Assembly: GCF_022919155.1 (NCBI RefSeq)
Contig: NZ_CP095045.1
Span: 3,498,129-3,562,128, forward strand
Length of the DNA stretch: 64,000 nucleotides
DNA from: Leucobacter allii
GTDB lineage: Bacteria; Actinomycetota; Actinomycetes; Actinomycetales; Microbacteriaceae
Direction: 5' to 3'
The notes below the pieces were generated by a model that was given only the letters and a program-made list of their open reading frames with translations, did no database searches and was not told where the DNA came from. Positions 8,985 through 18,043 of the stretch are shown here, piece by piece; position 1 is the first letter of the stretch; each line of letters opens with the position of its first letter. Position numbers and translations under genes: made by a program.

Positions 8985-10004
8985 ATGCGTCAGACCTCGT
9001 TCCGCCGCCGTGCGCTCGCCGTCACGAGCCTCACCGCCGCAGCCGCGCTCACGCTCAGCGCCTGCTCCTCCAGCAGCTCCGACTCCGAGGGCGGCGACGA
9101 CGCCGCGGGTCTCGAGTCCGTCAAGATCGGGATCAGCCAGCTCGTGCAGCATCCCGCGCTCGACTCGGCCACCGAGGGCTTCAAGCAGGCGTTCCTCGAC
9201 GCCGGCTACGTCGAGGGCGAGACCGTCGAGTTCGACGAGCAGAACGCGAACGGCGAGCAGGCCACCGCGGTCACGATCGCCCAGACCTTCGCGAGCTCCG
9301 ACGCCGACCTCGTGCTCGCCGTCGCGACCCCCGCGGCGCAGGCGGCGGCCCAGGCCATCGCCGACAAGCCCGTGCTCTTCACCGCGGTGACCGATGCGGT
9401 CTCCGCGGAGCTCGTCGACTCGAACGAGGAGCCCGGCGCCAACGTCACCGGCACGAGCGACATGGCCCCGCTCTCCGATCAGCTCGAGATGATCACCCAG
9501 ATCGTGCCCGACGCCGCGAAGATCGGCATCGTCTACGCCTCCGGCGAGGTGAACTCCGAGGTGCAGGTGGAGGCCGCGCAGGAGGCCGCCGCGGATCTCG
9601 ACCTCGAGATCGTCACGAAGACCGTCACCACCGCCAACGACATCGCGCAGGCCACCGAGGCGCTCGGCGACGTCGACGCGATCTACGTCCCCACCGACAA
9701 CATGGTCGTCGCCGGCATCTCCTCGCTCATCCAGGTCGCCGAGGACAAGCAGATCCCCGTGATCGGCGCAGAGTCCGGCACCGTCGAGGGCGGCGCGATC
9801 GCCACCCTCGGCATCGACTACGAGAGCCTCGGCCACCAGACCGGCGAGATGGCGATCAAGATCCTGCAAGACGACGCGGATCCCGCGACCATGCCGGTCG
9901 AGTTCGCGAGCGAGTTCACCTACGTCGTGAACCCCGGGGCCGCCGAGCGCATGGGCGTCGAGATCCCCCAGGAGATCCTCGACCAGGCGGAGACCGTCGA
10001 GTAG
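8985..10004 (+). CDS. ABC importer substrate-binding lipoprotein, TrpX-like
   Basis: 339 residues with a twin-Arg-rich N-terminus and lipobox LSAC (Cys ~27), followed by a Ser/Asp linker and a type I periplasmic fold of the ABC_sub_bind family: VKIGISQLVQHPALD, GFKQAFLDAGYVEGETV, LVLAVATPAAQAAA, IYVPTDNMVVAGISS. In firmicutes the family imports tryptophan or tyrosine; here the substrate is not proven. First gene of a three-gene operon with permease and ATPase. No T-box or other leader is evident in the 147 bp upstream, which holds only a weak TACCAT -10-like box. Confidence 0.88.
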   Translation: MRQTSFRRRALAVTSLTAAAALTLSACSSSSSDSEGGDDAAGLESVKIGISQLVQHPALDSATEGFKQAFLDAGYVEGETVEFDEQNANGEQATAVTIAQTFASSDADLVLAVATPAAQAAAQAIADKPVLFTAVTDAVSAELVDSNEEPGANVTGTSDMAPLSDQLEMITQIVPDAAKIGIVYASGEVNSEVQVEAAQEAAADLDLEIVTKTVTTANDIAQATEALGDVDAIYVPTDNMVVAGISSLIQVAEDKQIPVIGAESGTVEGGAIATLGIDYESLGHQTGEMAIKILQDDADPATMPVEFASEFTYVVNPGAAERMGVEIPQEILDQAETVE

Positions 10005-10037
10005 TCGGCCCCGCCGGACGAAGCAAAGGACCAACGC

Positions 10038-11036
10038 ATGATCGGCGCGCTCGAACTGGGCCTCATCTACGGGGTGATGGCCCTCGGCGTCTACCTCACC
10101 TTCAAGGTGCTGAACTTCCCCGACCTCACGGTCGACGGCAGCTTCACCACCGGTGCGGCGGTCGCCGCCGCGCTGATCACGAACGGGATCAACCCCGTCC
10201 TCGCCACCCTCGCGGCGGCGGGGGCGGGGCTGATCGCCGGCGCGGTCACCGGAGTGCTCCACACCAAGGGGCAGATCGACGGCCTGCTCGCCGGAATCCT
10301 CACGATGATCGCCCTCTGGACGATCAACCTGCGCATCATGGGCACGGCGAAGGAGGACACGGCCGTGGCGGCCAACCTCCCGCTGCTGCGCGCCGAGACC
10401 GTCTTCACGCCGCTCAAGGACGCGGAGCTCCTCGGCAGCTGGGCCGGCATCGCGATCATCCTCGTCGCGGTGCTCGTGCTGAAGCTCCTCGTCGACTGGT
10501 TCCTGTCGACGAACCTCGGCCTCGCGATCCAGGCGACCGGGGACAACGGCCCGATGATCCGCAGCTTCGGCGTGAACACCCACCGCACGACCATCCTCAC
10601 GCTCGCCATCTCCAACGGCTTCGTCGGGCTCTGCGGCGCGCTCGTCGCCCAGTACCAGGGATTCGCCGACATCAGCATGGGCGTCGGACTCATCCTCGTG
10701 GGGCTCGCCTCGGTCATCCTCGGCCAGGCGGTCTTCGGGCAGCGCTTCATCTGGGTCGCGAGCCTCGCGGTCGTGCTGGGTGCGGTGCTGTACCGCCTCA
10801 TCATCTTCTTCGCGCTCCGCGCCGGACTCGACCCCAACGACATGAAGCTCGTCACCGCGGTCCTGGTGATCGCGGCGCTGCTGCTGCCGCGGTGGCGCTT
10901 CCTGCGCCGCATCCCCGCGCTCAGGCGACGGGACGGGCGGATCGTGGTCGAAGACGGTTCCGCCGCGCCCGCGGCAGCCGCGTCGCCCGGATCTGAGCCC
11001 GTGGCCGCGACCCCCGACGAGACGAGCGGGAGGTAG
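10038..11036 (+). CDS. ABC importer permease, TrpY-like
   Basis: 332 residues with about nine hydrophobic segments in the branched-chain-amino-acid permease arrangement. Characteristic motifs are LNFPDLTVDGSFTTGAAVAA near residue 30, GLLAGILTMIALWTINLRIM, and the cytoplasmic loop GDNGPMIRSFGVNTHRTTIL that contacts the ATPase. The C-terminal ~45 residues are a Pro/Ala-rich tail not needed for transport. Starts 33 bp after the binding-protein gene. Confidence 0.9.
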   Translation: MIGALELGLIYGVMALGVYLTFKVLNFPDLTVDGSFTTGAAVAAALITNGINPVLATLAAAGAGLIAGAVTGVLHTKGQIDGLLAGILTMIALWTINLRIMGTAKEDTAVAANLPLLRAETVFTPLKDAELLGSWAGIAIILVAVLVLKLLVDWFLSTNLGLAIQATGDNGPMIRSFGVNTHRTTILTLAISNGFVGLCGALVAQYQGFADISMGVGLILVGLASVILGQAVFGQRFIWVASLAVVLGAVLYRLIIFFALRAGLDPNDMKLVTAVLVIAALLLPRWRFLRRIPALRRRDGRIVVEDGSAAPAAAASPGSEPVAATPDETSGR

Positions 11037-11040
11037 CCGC

Positions 11041-11832
11041 ATGCTCACCATCGACCGTATCGAGAAGACCTTCTTCCCCGGCACCGTCAACGAGCGCCGG
11101 GCGCTCGCCGGGCTCAGCCTGACGCTCGAGGAGGGCGACTTCGTCACCGTCATCGGCTCGAACGGGGCCGGCAAGTCCACGCTGTTGAACGCGATCTCCG
11201 GCCGCTACGCGGTCGACGCCGGCGTCATCGAGATCGACGGCCAGCGCGTCAACCGGCTGAAGGAGCACCAGCGCGCGAAGTACATCGGCCGGGTGTTCCA
11301 GGATCCGATGGCGGGCACCGCGCCCGACCTCACGATCGAGCAGAACCTCGCGCTCGCGGTGCGCCGCGGCAAGCCCCGCGGGCTCGGCCTCGCGCTCTCC
11401 CGCGCGCTGCGGGCGCGGTTCCGCGAGGAGCTCACGGCCCTCGAACTCGGTCTCGAGCACCGGCTCACGGCGAAGGTCGGCCTGCTCTCGGGCGGCCAGC
11501 GCCAGGCGCTGTCCCTCCTCATGGCGGGCTTCACCCATCCGAGCATCCTGCTGCTCGACGAGCACACCGCCGCGCTCGACCCGCAGCGCGCCGCGCTCGT
11601 CACCGAGCTCACCGACCGCATCGTCTCGCAGGGCGGGCTCACCACGCTCATGGTCACGCACAACATGGAGCAGGCGCTGCGTCTCGGCAACCGGCTCGTG
11701 ATGATGCACGAGGGCGACATCGTCTTCGAGGCCTCGGCCGAGGAGAAGCGGCGCCTCACCGTGCCCGGGCTCCTGGCCGAGTTCGCGAAGATCAAGGGGG
11801 CGCAGCTCGACGATCGCGCGCTGCTCGCGTAG
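11041..11832 (+). CDS. ABC importer ATPase, TrpZ-like
   Basis: 263 residues with all ABC motifs: Walker A GSNGAGKST, Q-loop in GRVFQDPMAG, signature LSGGQRQAL, Walker B ILLLDEHTAALD and H-loop MVTHNM. The signature's neighbour ...TAKVGLL and the DEHTAALDP box are typical of the TrpZ group. Separated from the permease by 4 bp. It energises import through the permease. Confidence 0.94.
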   Translation: MLTIDRIEKTFFPGTVNERRALAGLSLTLEEGDFVTVIGSNGAGKSTLLNAISGRYAVDAGVIEIDGQRVNRLKEHQRAKYIGRVFQDPMAGTAPDLTIEQNLALAVRRGKPRGLGLALSRALRARFREELTALELGLEHRLTAKVGLLSGGQRQALSLLMAGFTHPSILLLDEHTAALDPQRAALVTELTDRIVSQGGLTTLMVTHNMEQALRLGNRLVMMHEGDIVFEASAEEKRRLTVPGLLAEFAKIKGAQLDDRALLA

Positions 11833-11905
11833 GCCAGCCTGGGAGGACGCCCGGGGCCGGTGCGCCTCGCCGCCCCCGTCGGCGGCCCGTCGTACAGTGT
11901 GGAAC

Positions 11906-14900
11906 ATGGCCGATGAGGGAGCAGCCGCCGCGTCGCGCACGGCGGTGCCGGGGTTCGACGCCGTCGCGGAGCAGACGGCGGCGTGGTCGGCGCTCGCCGA
12001 GGCGGCGGGCGACCGCGCCGAGGCCTGGATCGCGCGGGCCCGGGACGCGGCCGACGCCGCGCCCCCGGCCGAGGTGCTCGCCGGGCTGACCGGGGACCCC
12101 GAGAGCTTCGCCTTCACCCGGCGGCTCCTCGAACTCGTCGCGGGCACCGACGACGCCTTCGCGTCGGCCGCGGGGCTGCGGGAGGTCGCGCAGGAGGTGC
12201 CGCGCTCGATGCCGGTACGGGACCGGCTGGCCGTGCGGGCCGGAGGCGCCACCTCCCTCGGCCTGCCGTGGGCGGTGATGCCGGTGGCCCGCCGGTGGCT
12301 GCGGGAGCGGGTCGCCGGGCTCGTGCTCGCCGCCCGGCTGCCCGAGGGCGGCGACCCCGGTCGCCTCTCCGGCCTCGCCGAGGCGATCCGCCGGCACGCG
12401 GAGGCCGGGCTGACGACCGTCGTCGTGCCGCTCGGCGAGCCCGTGCACGGCCCCGCCGGGGCCGAGGCGGAGGCCGCGCGGCTCACCTCCCTCGCCGCGC
12501 ACGCCGCCGTGCGGCACCTCCAGGTCGATCCCGCGCGGCTCGCCCCCGGCGGCTCGGACTGGTCCGCGGAGTCCGATACCGCGCGCGCGGCCCGGGCGCT
12601 GCGCCCGATCCTCGAGGCCGCGGCGCAGCACGGCACCACGATCCACATCGCCCCGAACAGAGTGCGCTGGGCCAGGCTCGTGCCCGATCTCCTCGGTCGC
12701 GCGCTGGCCGACCCGGAGCTCGACCGCGCGCGCGTCGGCGTGCGGCTGCTCGCGGAGCTCCCCGAATCGCGCGAGCACTACGACCGCATCAGCCGCTGGG
12801 CGCAGCGCCGGGTCGCCGACGGCGGCGCCGCGGCCGAGGTGGTCATCGGCGTGGCGGGCGTCGCCGGAGCCGAACGCATCGCATCGATCCTGAGCGGGCT
12901 GCCGGTGCCCGTGATCGAGGATCGCGCGGAGCTCCGCGCCCAGTTCCTGCGTCTCGCCGAGCTCGCGCTGCACCCCGGGCGCGCGGCGGTGCTCAGACCC
13001 GTGCTCGCGACGGAGGACCCCGTGCTGCTCGCCGCGGCGCGCGAACTCGCCGAGCGGAGCCGCAGCGCGGAGCTCGCCTCCCTCCAACTGCGCAGCGGCG
13101 TCGCCACCGGACTCGCCGGCATCGTCGCGGATTCCGGGATCGACGTGAGGATCGCGCTGCCCGTGGTCGCCCCGAAGCGCTTCGGCAGCGCGGTCGACCT
13201 GCTCGTCGGCTTCGCCGCGGAGGCCGCGGACCCGGCATCGGATGTGTCGCGCCTCGCCGCGCTGCTCGCGGAGGACGAGGCCGCCCCGGCGGCGGCGCTC
13301 GCGGCGGCACGCGGCGAGCTCGCGGCGGCGGCGCGGTTCGCGGTCGATCCCGCGCCCGCGTCGCATCGCACCCAGCTGCGCGCCAGGGAGTGGGATCCGA
13401 GCGAGCGCGACAGCGCGCTCTTCTACCGCGCCCCGGAGGAGCCGGTGCGTTTCGACACCGGCGGGCTCACCGCTGCGGTGCTCGGACTCAGCCGGGGAAC
13501 CGACGGCGAGATGAGGCTCGCGGACCTCGTGCCGCCGCGCGCGATCCCCGTCGTGTCCGCTTCGGGCTTCGCGGGCGAACCGGGGACGGACGCGAGCGTG
13601 CCGGCGAACCGCGAGTGGGTGCGGGAGCTGCTCGATCGCGCCGCGGGCGCGGCGCAGGAGCGGGATCCCGTCAACGACACCGTCGCGCTCTCCGCCGCGG
13701 ATCTCGACCCCGAGCGCGCCGCGCAGGACGCGCGCGAGGACGGGGAGCGCTGGACCCGGCTCTCCCACGGCGGCCGCGCCTCGCGACTGCGGCGGGCGGC
13801 GCTCGCCGTCGTCGCCGCGCGCGACCGCCTGCTGCAGGCGCTCGCGGCCGACACGGGCGCACCGGTGGCCGAGCTCGACGCGGAGGTCGACGACCTCGTC
13901 GACGCCGCCCGGTACACCGGGCAGCTGGCCGAGGGCCTCGCGGCCGTGCGCGGGGCGTCCTTCGCGCCGGAGCGGCTCGTGCTCGTGGCCGCGGACGCGG
14001 CGACACCGATCGCGGCTCAGGCCGAGGCCGTGCTCGCCGCGCTCGGTGCCGGAGCGGGCGTGCTCTGGGCGGTGCCGCAGCGCGTCGCCGACTCCGCTCG
14101 CATCCTGCTCGAGGAGTGGGAGGCCGGTGGGATCGTCTCGGGCGCGGTGCGCCTCGAAGCGGTGGCCGAGACGCGCACGCTCACGGAGCTCGTCGCGCAC
14201 CGCGAGGTCGACCGCGCGGTGATCCTCGGCGATCGCGCGGCGGCCACGGCACTCGCCCGCGCGCGCCCCGACCTGCGCGTCGAGGGCCGGTTCCGCGCCC
14301 GCGGCGCCGTCATCGTCACGCCCTCGGCCGACCTCGACGCGGCGATCGCCGACCTCGTGACCTCCGCCTTCCGCGGCGCGGGGACGGATCTCCGCGCCGC
14401 GCACGCCGCGATCCTCGTCGGCAGCGTGGCCCGATCCCGGCGCTTCCGCGAGGGCCTCGCCGACGCGGTGCGCGCCCTGCGCCCCGGAGACACCGCTCGG
14501 CCGGGCGACGAGGACCCGCTCGCCTTCGACCTCGGCCCGCTGCCCGCACCGCCCGACGCCGCAGGACTGGCCGCGCTGACCGAGCTGGGCCGCGGGGAGC
14601 GCTGGCTCGTCGAGCCGCAGCGGCTCGACGCCGAGGGCCGGCTGTGGTCGCCGGGCGTGCGGCTCGGCGTCGCGCCGGAGTCCTCCTTCTGGGACGACGC
14701 GCGCGGCGTGCCGGTGCTCGGGATCGCCCACGCGCGCAGCCTCGGCGAGGCCGTCGAACTGCAGAACGCGGCGGGGAGCGGCGCGGTCGCCGGGCTGCAG
14801 TCCGCCGACGCGCACGAGGTCGAGCAGTGGATCGCCGGGGCCGAGGCCGCCGGCTTGGCGCTCAACCGGCCGACGACGGGCGCCCGCGTCGAGCGGCACC

Positions 14901-15637
14901 CCTCCGGCGGATGGAACGACGCCGTGATGGGACTCCCGGCGCTCAGCGGCGGGCCCAATCGTCTGCTGCCGTTCGGCTCCTGGCAGCCCCGCGCGGGCAC
15001 GCGCAGCGAGACGCTGCACCTGCGGGGGCTCGAACCCGAGGTGCAGCTGCTCATCGAGGCGGCGCAGCCCGTGCTCGACTATGCGGACTTCGACGGCGTG
15101 CGCCGCGCCGCCCTCGCCGACGCCCTCGTCTGGCGCACCGGCTTCGGGGCGGAGCACGACGCGATCGGCCTCGGCATCGAGCGCAACCTCGTCAGATACC
15201 ACCCGGTGCAGACGCAGGTGCGGCTCGCGGAGCACGGCCCGCTCGCGGCCCTCGTGCGCGTGCTCGCGGCCGCGCTGCTCGTGCGCGCTCCCATCACGGT
15301 GTCGACGGGCGTGCTGCTGCCGCCCGGGCTCGGCGGCCTGCTCGATCGGCTCGGGATCGAGGTGTCGCTCGAGCGCGACGACGCGTGGGTGGAACGGCTC
15401 GCCGTCGCCGGTCCCGTCGGATCGGACGGCGTGCGCGCCGACCGGGTGCGGCTCATCGGCGGCGACCCCGTGCGCGCGGCCGAATGGCTGGGCGGTCTGG
15501 ACCGCACGGCGCTCTGGGCCGAGCCCGTGACGATGGCCGGCCCCGTCGAGCTCCTCACCCTGCTGCGGGAGCAGTCGGTGTCGGCTCGGGCGCACCGGCA
15601 CGGGCTGGCCATCCCGGTACCCGGCCTGGAGGAGTGA
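11906..15637 (+). CDS. PutA-like giant protein with degenerate proline-dehydrogenase and aldehyde-dehydrogenase domains
   Basis: 1243 residues aligning along its length with actinobacterial bifunctional PutA. It has a helical N-terminus, a PRODH-like barrel (~100-440), an ALDH-like region (~510-1000) and a C-terminus ending in the PutA-like LLREQSVSARAHRHG. Active-site motifs are replaced. The segment normally reading AFGxAGQKCSAA is AFRGAGTDLRAAH (residues 821-833), so the catalytic Cys position is Leu. The ETGGKN segment reads RFRARGAVIV, and the PRODH motifs FINLDMEEY and VRLVKGAN appear as TIHIAPNRV and VVIGVAGVA. It is probably a paralogue that no longer oxidises proline. The ATG at 11906 follows TACAGT by 7 bp, a possible leaderless start. 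Confidence 0.8.
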   Translation: MADEGAAAASRTAVPGFDAVAEQTAAWSALAEAAGDRAEAWIARARDAADAAPPAEVLAGLTGDPESFAFTRRLLELVAGTDDAFASAAGLREVAQEVPRSMPVRDRLAVRAGGATSLGLPWAVMPVARRWLRERVAGLVLAARLPEGGDPGRLSGLAEAIRRHAEAGLTTVVVPLGEPVHGPAGAEAEAARLTSLAAHAAVRHLQVDPARLAPGGSDWSAESDTARAARALRPILEAAAQHGTTIHIAPNRVRWARLVPDLLGRALADPELDRARVGVRLLAELPESREHYDRISRWAQRRVADGGAAAEVVIGVAGVAGAERIASILSGLPVPVIEDRAELRAQFLRLAELALHPGRAAVLRPVLATEDPVLLAAARELAERSRSAELASLQLRSGVATGLAGIVADSGIDVRIALPVVAPKRFGSAVDLLVGFAAEAADPASDVSRLAALLAEDEAAPAAALAAARGELAAAARFAVDPAPASHRTQLRAREWDPSERDSALFYRAPEEPVRFDTGGLTAAVLGLSRGTDGEMRLADLVPPRAIPVVSASGFAGEPGTDASVPANREWVRELLDRAAGAAQERDPVNDTVALSAADLDPERAAQDAREDGERWTRLSHGGRASRLRRAALAVVAARDRLLQALAADTGAPVAELDAEVDDLVDAARYTGQLAEGLAAVRGASFAPERLVLVAADAATPIAAQAEAVLAALGAGAGVLWAVPQRVADSARILLEEWEAGGIVSGAVRLEAVAETRTLTELVAHREVDRAVILGDRAAATALARARPDLRVEGRFRARGAVIVTPSADLDAAIADLVTSAFRGAGTDLRAAHAAILVGSVARSRRFREGLADAVRALRPGDTARPGDEDPLAFDLGPLPAPPDAAGLAALTELGRGERWLVEPQRLDAEGRLWSPGVRLGVAPESSFWDDARGVPVLGIAHARSLGEAVELQNAAGSGAVAGLQSADAHEVEQWIAGAEAAGLALNRPTTGARVERHPSGGWNDAVMGLPALSGGPNRLLPFGSWQPRAGTRSETLHLRGLEPEVQLLIEAAQPVLDYADFDGVRRAALADALVWRTGFGAEHDAIGLGIERNLVRYHPVQTQVRLAEHGPLAALVRVLAAALLVRAPITVSTGVLLPPGLGGLLDRLGIEVSLERDDAWVERLAVAGPVGSDGVRADRVRLIGGDPVRAAEWLGGLDRTALWAEPVTMAGPVELLTLLREQSVSARAHRHGLAIPVPGLEE

Positions 15638-15722
15638 GGGCGACTCGGCGCGACTGCGGCGTTCGCCGCGTCTGTCGCTTCGGCCGCGTCAGCCGCGCCC
15701 GCCGCTCGTTCGGGGGCACGGC

Positions 15723-16187
15723 TCAGCCGCGGCGCATCGGGGTGTGGGGGATCCCGTCCTCGAGGAAGCCGGGACCGCAGGGCGCGAAGCCGAAACGCGC
15801 GTACCACTCCGCGAGATGCGACTGGGCGTGCAGCAGGATCGGACGGCCCGCGCAGGCCGCGATGCCGGCCTCGAGCAGGGCCCCGGCCACGCCGCGACCC
15901 CGCCATGCGGGCGCCGTGACGACCCGCCCGATGCTGCGGAGCCCGGGTTCCTGGGCATCCTCGGCGAGGATCCGGATCGTCGCGGCGATGCCGCCCGTCG
16001 CGTCCTCCACCCACAGTTGCACCGTCCCCGGCTCGAGGTCGCGACCGTCGAGGTCGAGGTAGACGCAGTCCTGCTCGACGACGAACACCTCCTGCCGCAG
16101 TCGCGCGATCGCATAGAAGGTGCGGCTCGGAATGTCGTCGATGCGGTGCGCGGTGCGGAGCGAGAGTCCTGCGGGAAGTGCCGTCAT
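15723..16187 (-). CDS. GNAT-family N-acetyltransferase (ElaA-like)
   Basis: 154 residues. The acetyl-CoA loop is seen as GRVVTAPAWRGRGVAGALLEAGI, after FYAIARLRQEVFVVEQDCVYLDLDGRD, the signature of ElaA-type GNATs, and before LHAQSHLAEWYARFGF. Substrate unknown. It ends just after putA-like on the opposite strand and is divergent from the tRNA-Tyr gene. Confidence 0.9.
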   Translation of the reverse strand: MTALPAGLSLRTAHRIDDIPSRTFYAIARLRQEVFVVEQDCVYLDLDGRDLEPGTVQLWVEDATGGIAATIRILAEDAQEPGLRSIGRVVTAPAWRGRGVAGALLEAGIAACAGRPILLHAQSHLAEWYARFGFAPCGPGFLEDGIPHTPMRRG

Positions 16188-16275
16188 GCCTCGATCCTGC
16201 CACGCCTGCGGGTCGATTTCCGTTCGCGACGGCGAGCCGGTAATGTGGTCTCCTGGTCGTGCTCGCGCGACCGAT

Positions 16276-16357
16276 GGCGGGTTACCCGAGCGGCCAAAGG
16301 GGGCTGACTGTAAATCAGCTGGCACTGCCTACGGGGGTTCGAATCCCTCACCCGCCA
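16276..16357 (+). tRNA. tRNA-Tyr (anticodon GTA)
   Basis: Acceptor arms GGCGGGT (16276-16282) and ACCCGCC (16350-16356) pair, the anticodon loop reads CTGTAAA with anticodon GTA, a long variable arm typical of bacterial tRNA-Tyr is present, and the T-loop GTTCGAATC is intact. The discriminator is A; CCA is not encoded. A TAATGT -10-like box lies at 16241-16246. The last 42 bases are shared with the prophage, so integration leaves the tRNA whole. Confidence 0.97.
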
Positions 16358-16358
16358 C
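16316..16358 (+). other. attL core (tRNA-Tyr 3' segment)
   Basis: The 43 bases are identical to 56773-56815. They start in the anticodon stem and run through variable arm, T-arm and acceptor, ending one base past the discriminator. Strand crossover must occur inside this stretch, probably near the anticodon-stem end as for other tRNA-targeting integrases. Confidence 0.95.
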
Positions 16359-16364
16359 ACAAGA

Positions 16365-16399
16365 AAAGCCCGGTCAGATCATAAATCTGACCGGGCTTT
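16365..16399. terminator. bidirectional terminator at the prophage left edge
   Basis: A perfect 15-bp inverted repeat (16365-16379, 16385-16399) whose arms begin with AAA and end with TTT, so it can stop both the tRNA-Tyr transcript and the convergent integrase transcript. It shares GCCCGGTC with the host terminator at 56820-56855 that it replaces. Confidence 0.9.
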
Positions 16400-16436
16400 C
16401 TTGGTTTCTGGACCAGTTTCGGCGATCAAGTGTGCA

Positions 16437-16447
16437 TTTAGTCTGCG
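16437..16447 (+). promoter_or_regulatory. candidate integrase arm-type site, left end
   Basis: TTTAGTCTGCG occurs here and again at 56666-56676 in the same orientation, each within about 110 bp of an att core. The left copy overlaps the integrase stop codon. Repeats of this kind near both cores are expected of arm-binding sites of a tyrosine integrase; assignment is inference. Confidence 0.4.
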
Positions 16448-17586
16448 CTTTGCTGGAAAAGTTCATCAATCACGGCAGCCGCCTCAGGCCCCCGTTTCGC
16501 CGGCTCCACGTAGTACTTCAAGTTCGCAAGCCCAGTGTGCCCGAGCTGATCCCGGGCAGCTTCAACGCCCAGCCGGTCGGCGATGTGTGTGGCGACGCTC
16601 TTTCGGTATAGCCCGAGCTTCAGGCCCTCGTATTCCGATCCCCTGAGAGCGTCCCGCCAGTCCCGCCGCAAGCTATCCGGCCAGCGCAGCGTTCCCGCCT
16701 GCGATGGGAACACGAGGTCGCAGGTAGCGTTCACGCGTCGCCTGATGAGCATGCTGGCCACCGAGTTCGGTAGCTCGAGCCGGCGAATCAGATGGTTCTT
16801 CGTGTGGTGCTGGATTTCGAGCTTGCCTGCCGTGTTCTTGATGACGGTCTTGTCGACCGTGGCCTCGTAAGGTTCCTGGAGTAGGTCGAGCGAGGGCCAA
16901 TCGAACGCGAGGAGCTCGGCCGTGCGCGTGCCCGTGGCGAGATACATGTCCGTGGCGTCCGTCAGGCTCCCGTTCCTCGGGTGCCTGCCGATCGGCTTAC
17001 GATCCCACTGCTGCAGCAGCACCCGGATCTCCATGAGCTGCGGGGCGCGCAGTGCGCTGAAGTTCGGGACTGCACGTGCAACCGCCCGAGTCTCCACCAC
17101 GGGATTGCGGTCTACTGCTTCGTGCAGCACCGCGAGCATCATCATGTTCTTCAAGACGGTCCGCACCATCCGGGCTGCGCCAGGATGCTTCGTGGCGACA
17201 GCCTGCACGAACCGGTCAAGCCGAGCCGGCGTGGCCTCGGCAATGGTCACACCGCCAAGCCCGACACGGATCGTTTTCAGCTTCGACTTGTAGTTGTTCT
17301 TCGTCTGGGGGCCGAGCTTCGAATCGCGTTCCATCTCAGCTTCGTAGATGTCGGCAAGCTCTCGGAGCTTCGTATCGCGGTTGATGTCGCCCAGTGAGGG
17401 CTTCGATCTATCCGCGAGCGCTTCCAAGAGAGCCGTCTTCGCCTTAGCCTTGCTCGCCCCAGTGCGGAGAACTGGGCGGCTCACTCCGTCATAGTCGCGG
17501 AATCGCGCGTAGGCGGCAGGCTTCCCAGAGCGGGTGGTGTAGTTGATCTCTCCCCATGCACCGATGGGGAGTGCCGGGCGCGCCAT
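16438..17586 (-). CDS. int: tyrosine-type phage integrase
   Basis: 382 residues: an arm-binding N-terminus, a SAM-like core-binding domain (~70-170) and a catalytic domain. Catalytic residues visible are R221 (GTRTAELLAF), a likely K263, R328 (LYRKSVATHIA), H350 (LGHTG) and the nucleophile Y358 or Y359 (LKYYVE). The usual His of the H-x-x-R box is replaced (sequence GLYR), a variation tolerated in some actinophage integrases. It is encoded next to attL pointing at the core and recombines attP with the tRNA-Tyr attB. Its ATG overlaps the stop of the ImmA-like gene. Confidence 0.96.
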   Translation of the reverse strand: MARPALPIGAWGEINYTTRSGKPAAYARFRDYDGVSRPVLRTGASKAKAKTALLEALADRSKPSLGDINRDTKLRELADIYEAEMERDSKLGPQTKNNYKSKLKTIRVGLGGVTIAEATPARLDRFVQAVATKHPGAARMVRTVLKNMMMLAVLHEAVDRNPVVETRAVARAVPNFSALRAPQLMEIRVLLQQWDRKPIGRHPRNGSLTDATDMYLATGTRTAELLAFDWPSLDLLQEPYEATVDKTVIKNTAGKLEIQHHTKNHLIRRLELPNSVASMLIRRRVNATCDLVFPSQAGTLRWPDSLRRDWRDALRGSEYEGLKLGLYRKSVATHIADRLGVEAARDQLGHTGLANLKYYVEPAKRGPEAAAVIDELFQQSAD

Positions 17587-18035
17587 CAGGCAACCTCGAA
17601 CTTAGCGACGTACTGGCCGAGTCCCATCCTCGAGCCTTGGTAGACGACATCTCCGAGGCGGTCGAGAGTGCCTTCAAAGGCAATGACGAGTCGCTCGAGC
17701 ACGCCGAGTTCCTGGGCGATCCAATCGGTACGACTCCCGTACTTGGCCTCGGCTAACTTGTACTCCTCAACATCGATAAGGAAGTGGGCCGCCCATTCGT
17801 CGGCGGCTCGCTCTTGACGTTCGTTCACGTGCGGGAAGATCGACTCAACGTGTCGGAGGACCGCGTGTCCGAGCTCGTGCGCAAATGAGCAGATGGTCTT
17901 GATGTAGGTCATGCCGTCGAGGATCTTGATGTGCCGAGCTTCGTCGGAGTAGTTGCCTGGGCGGTTTGGGTCGAGGTCGAAGGTGAACTCCCATGTGACG
18001 GCGATGGAGTCCGCGAAGGTCACGAGGCGCTGCAT
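17586..18035 (-). CDS. ImmA/IrrE-like zinc protease
   Basis: 149 residues. The gluzincin motif is HELGHAVLRH, followed 18 residues later by ERAADEWAAHFL that supplies the third ligand, typical of ImmA/IrrE (DUF955). In phages and ICEs these proteins cleave or inactivate the cognate repressor after damage. It lies in one leftward unit with the repressor (8 bp apart) and integrase, consistent with a role in relief of immunity. Confidence 0.92.
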   Translation of the reverse strand: MQRLVTFADSIAVTWEFTFDLDPNRPGNYSDEARHIKILDGMTYIKTICSFAHELGHAVLRHVESIFPHVNERQERAADEWAAHFLIDVEEYKLAEAKYGSRTDWIAQELGVLERLVIAFEGTLDRLGDVVYQGSRMGLGQYVAKFEVA

Positions 18036-18043
18036 TGGGTCTC

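Noticed and set aside
8196..11180. 994-codon open frame on the minus strand, opposite the ABC importer
   Set aside because: High-GC codon bias keeps the antisense frames open. The plus-strand genes here carry clear ABC motifs, and the antisense product is low-complexity Asp/His/Arg-rich.
11792..15601. 1269-codon open frame antisense to the PutA-like gene
   Set aside because: Its composition is Arg/Gly/His-rich with no domain, whereas the plus strand matches PutA. It is a shadow frame caused by third-position GC.
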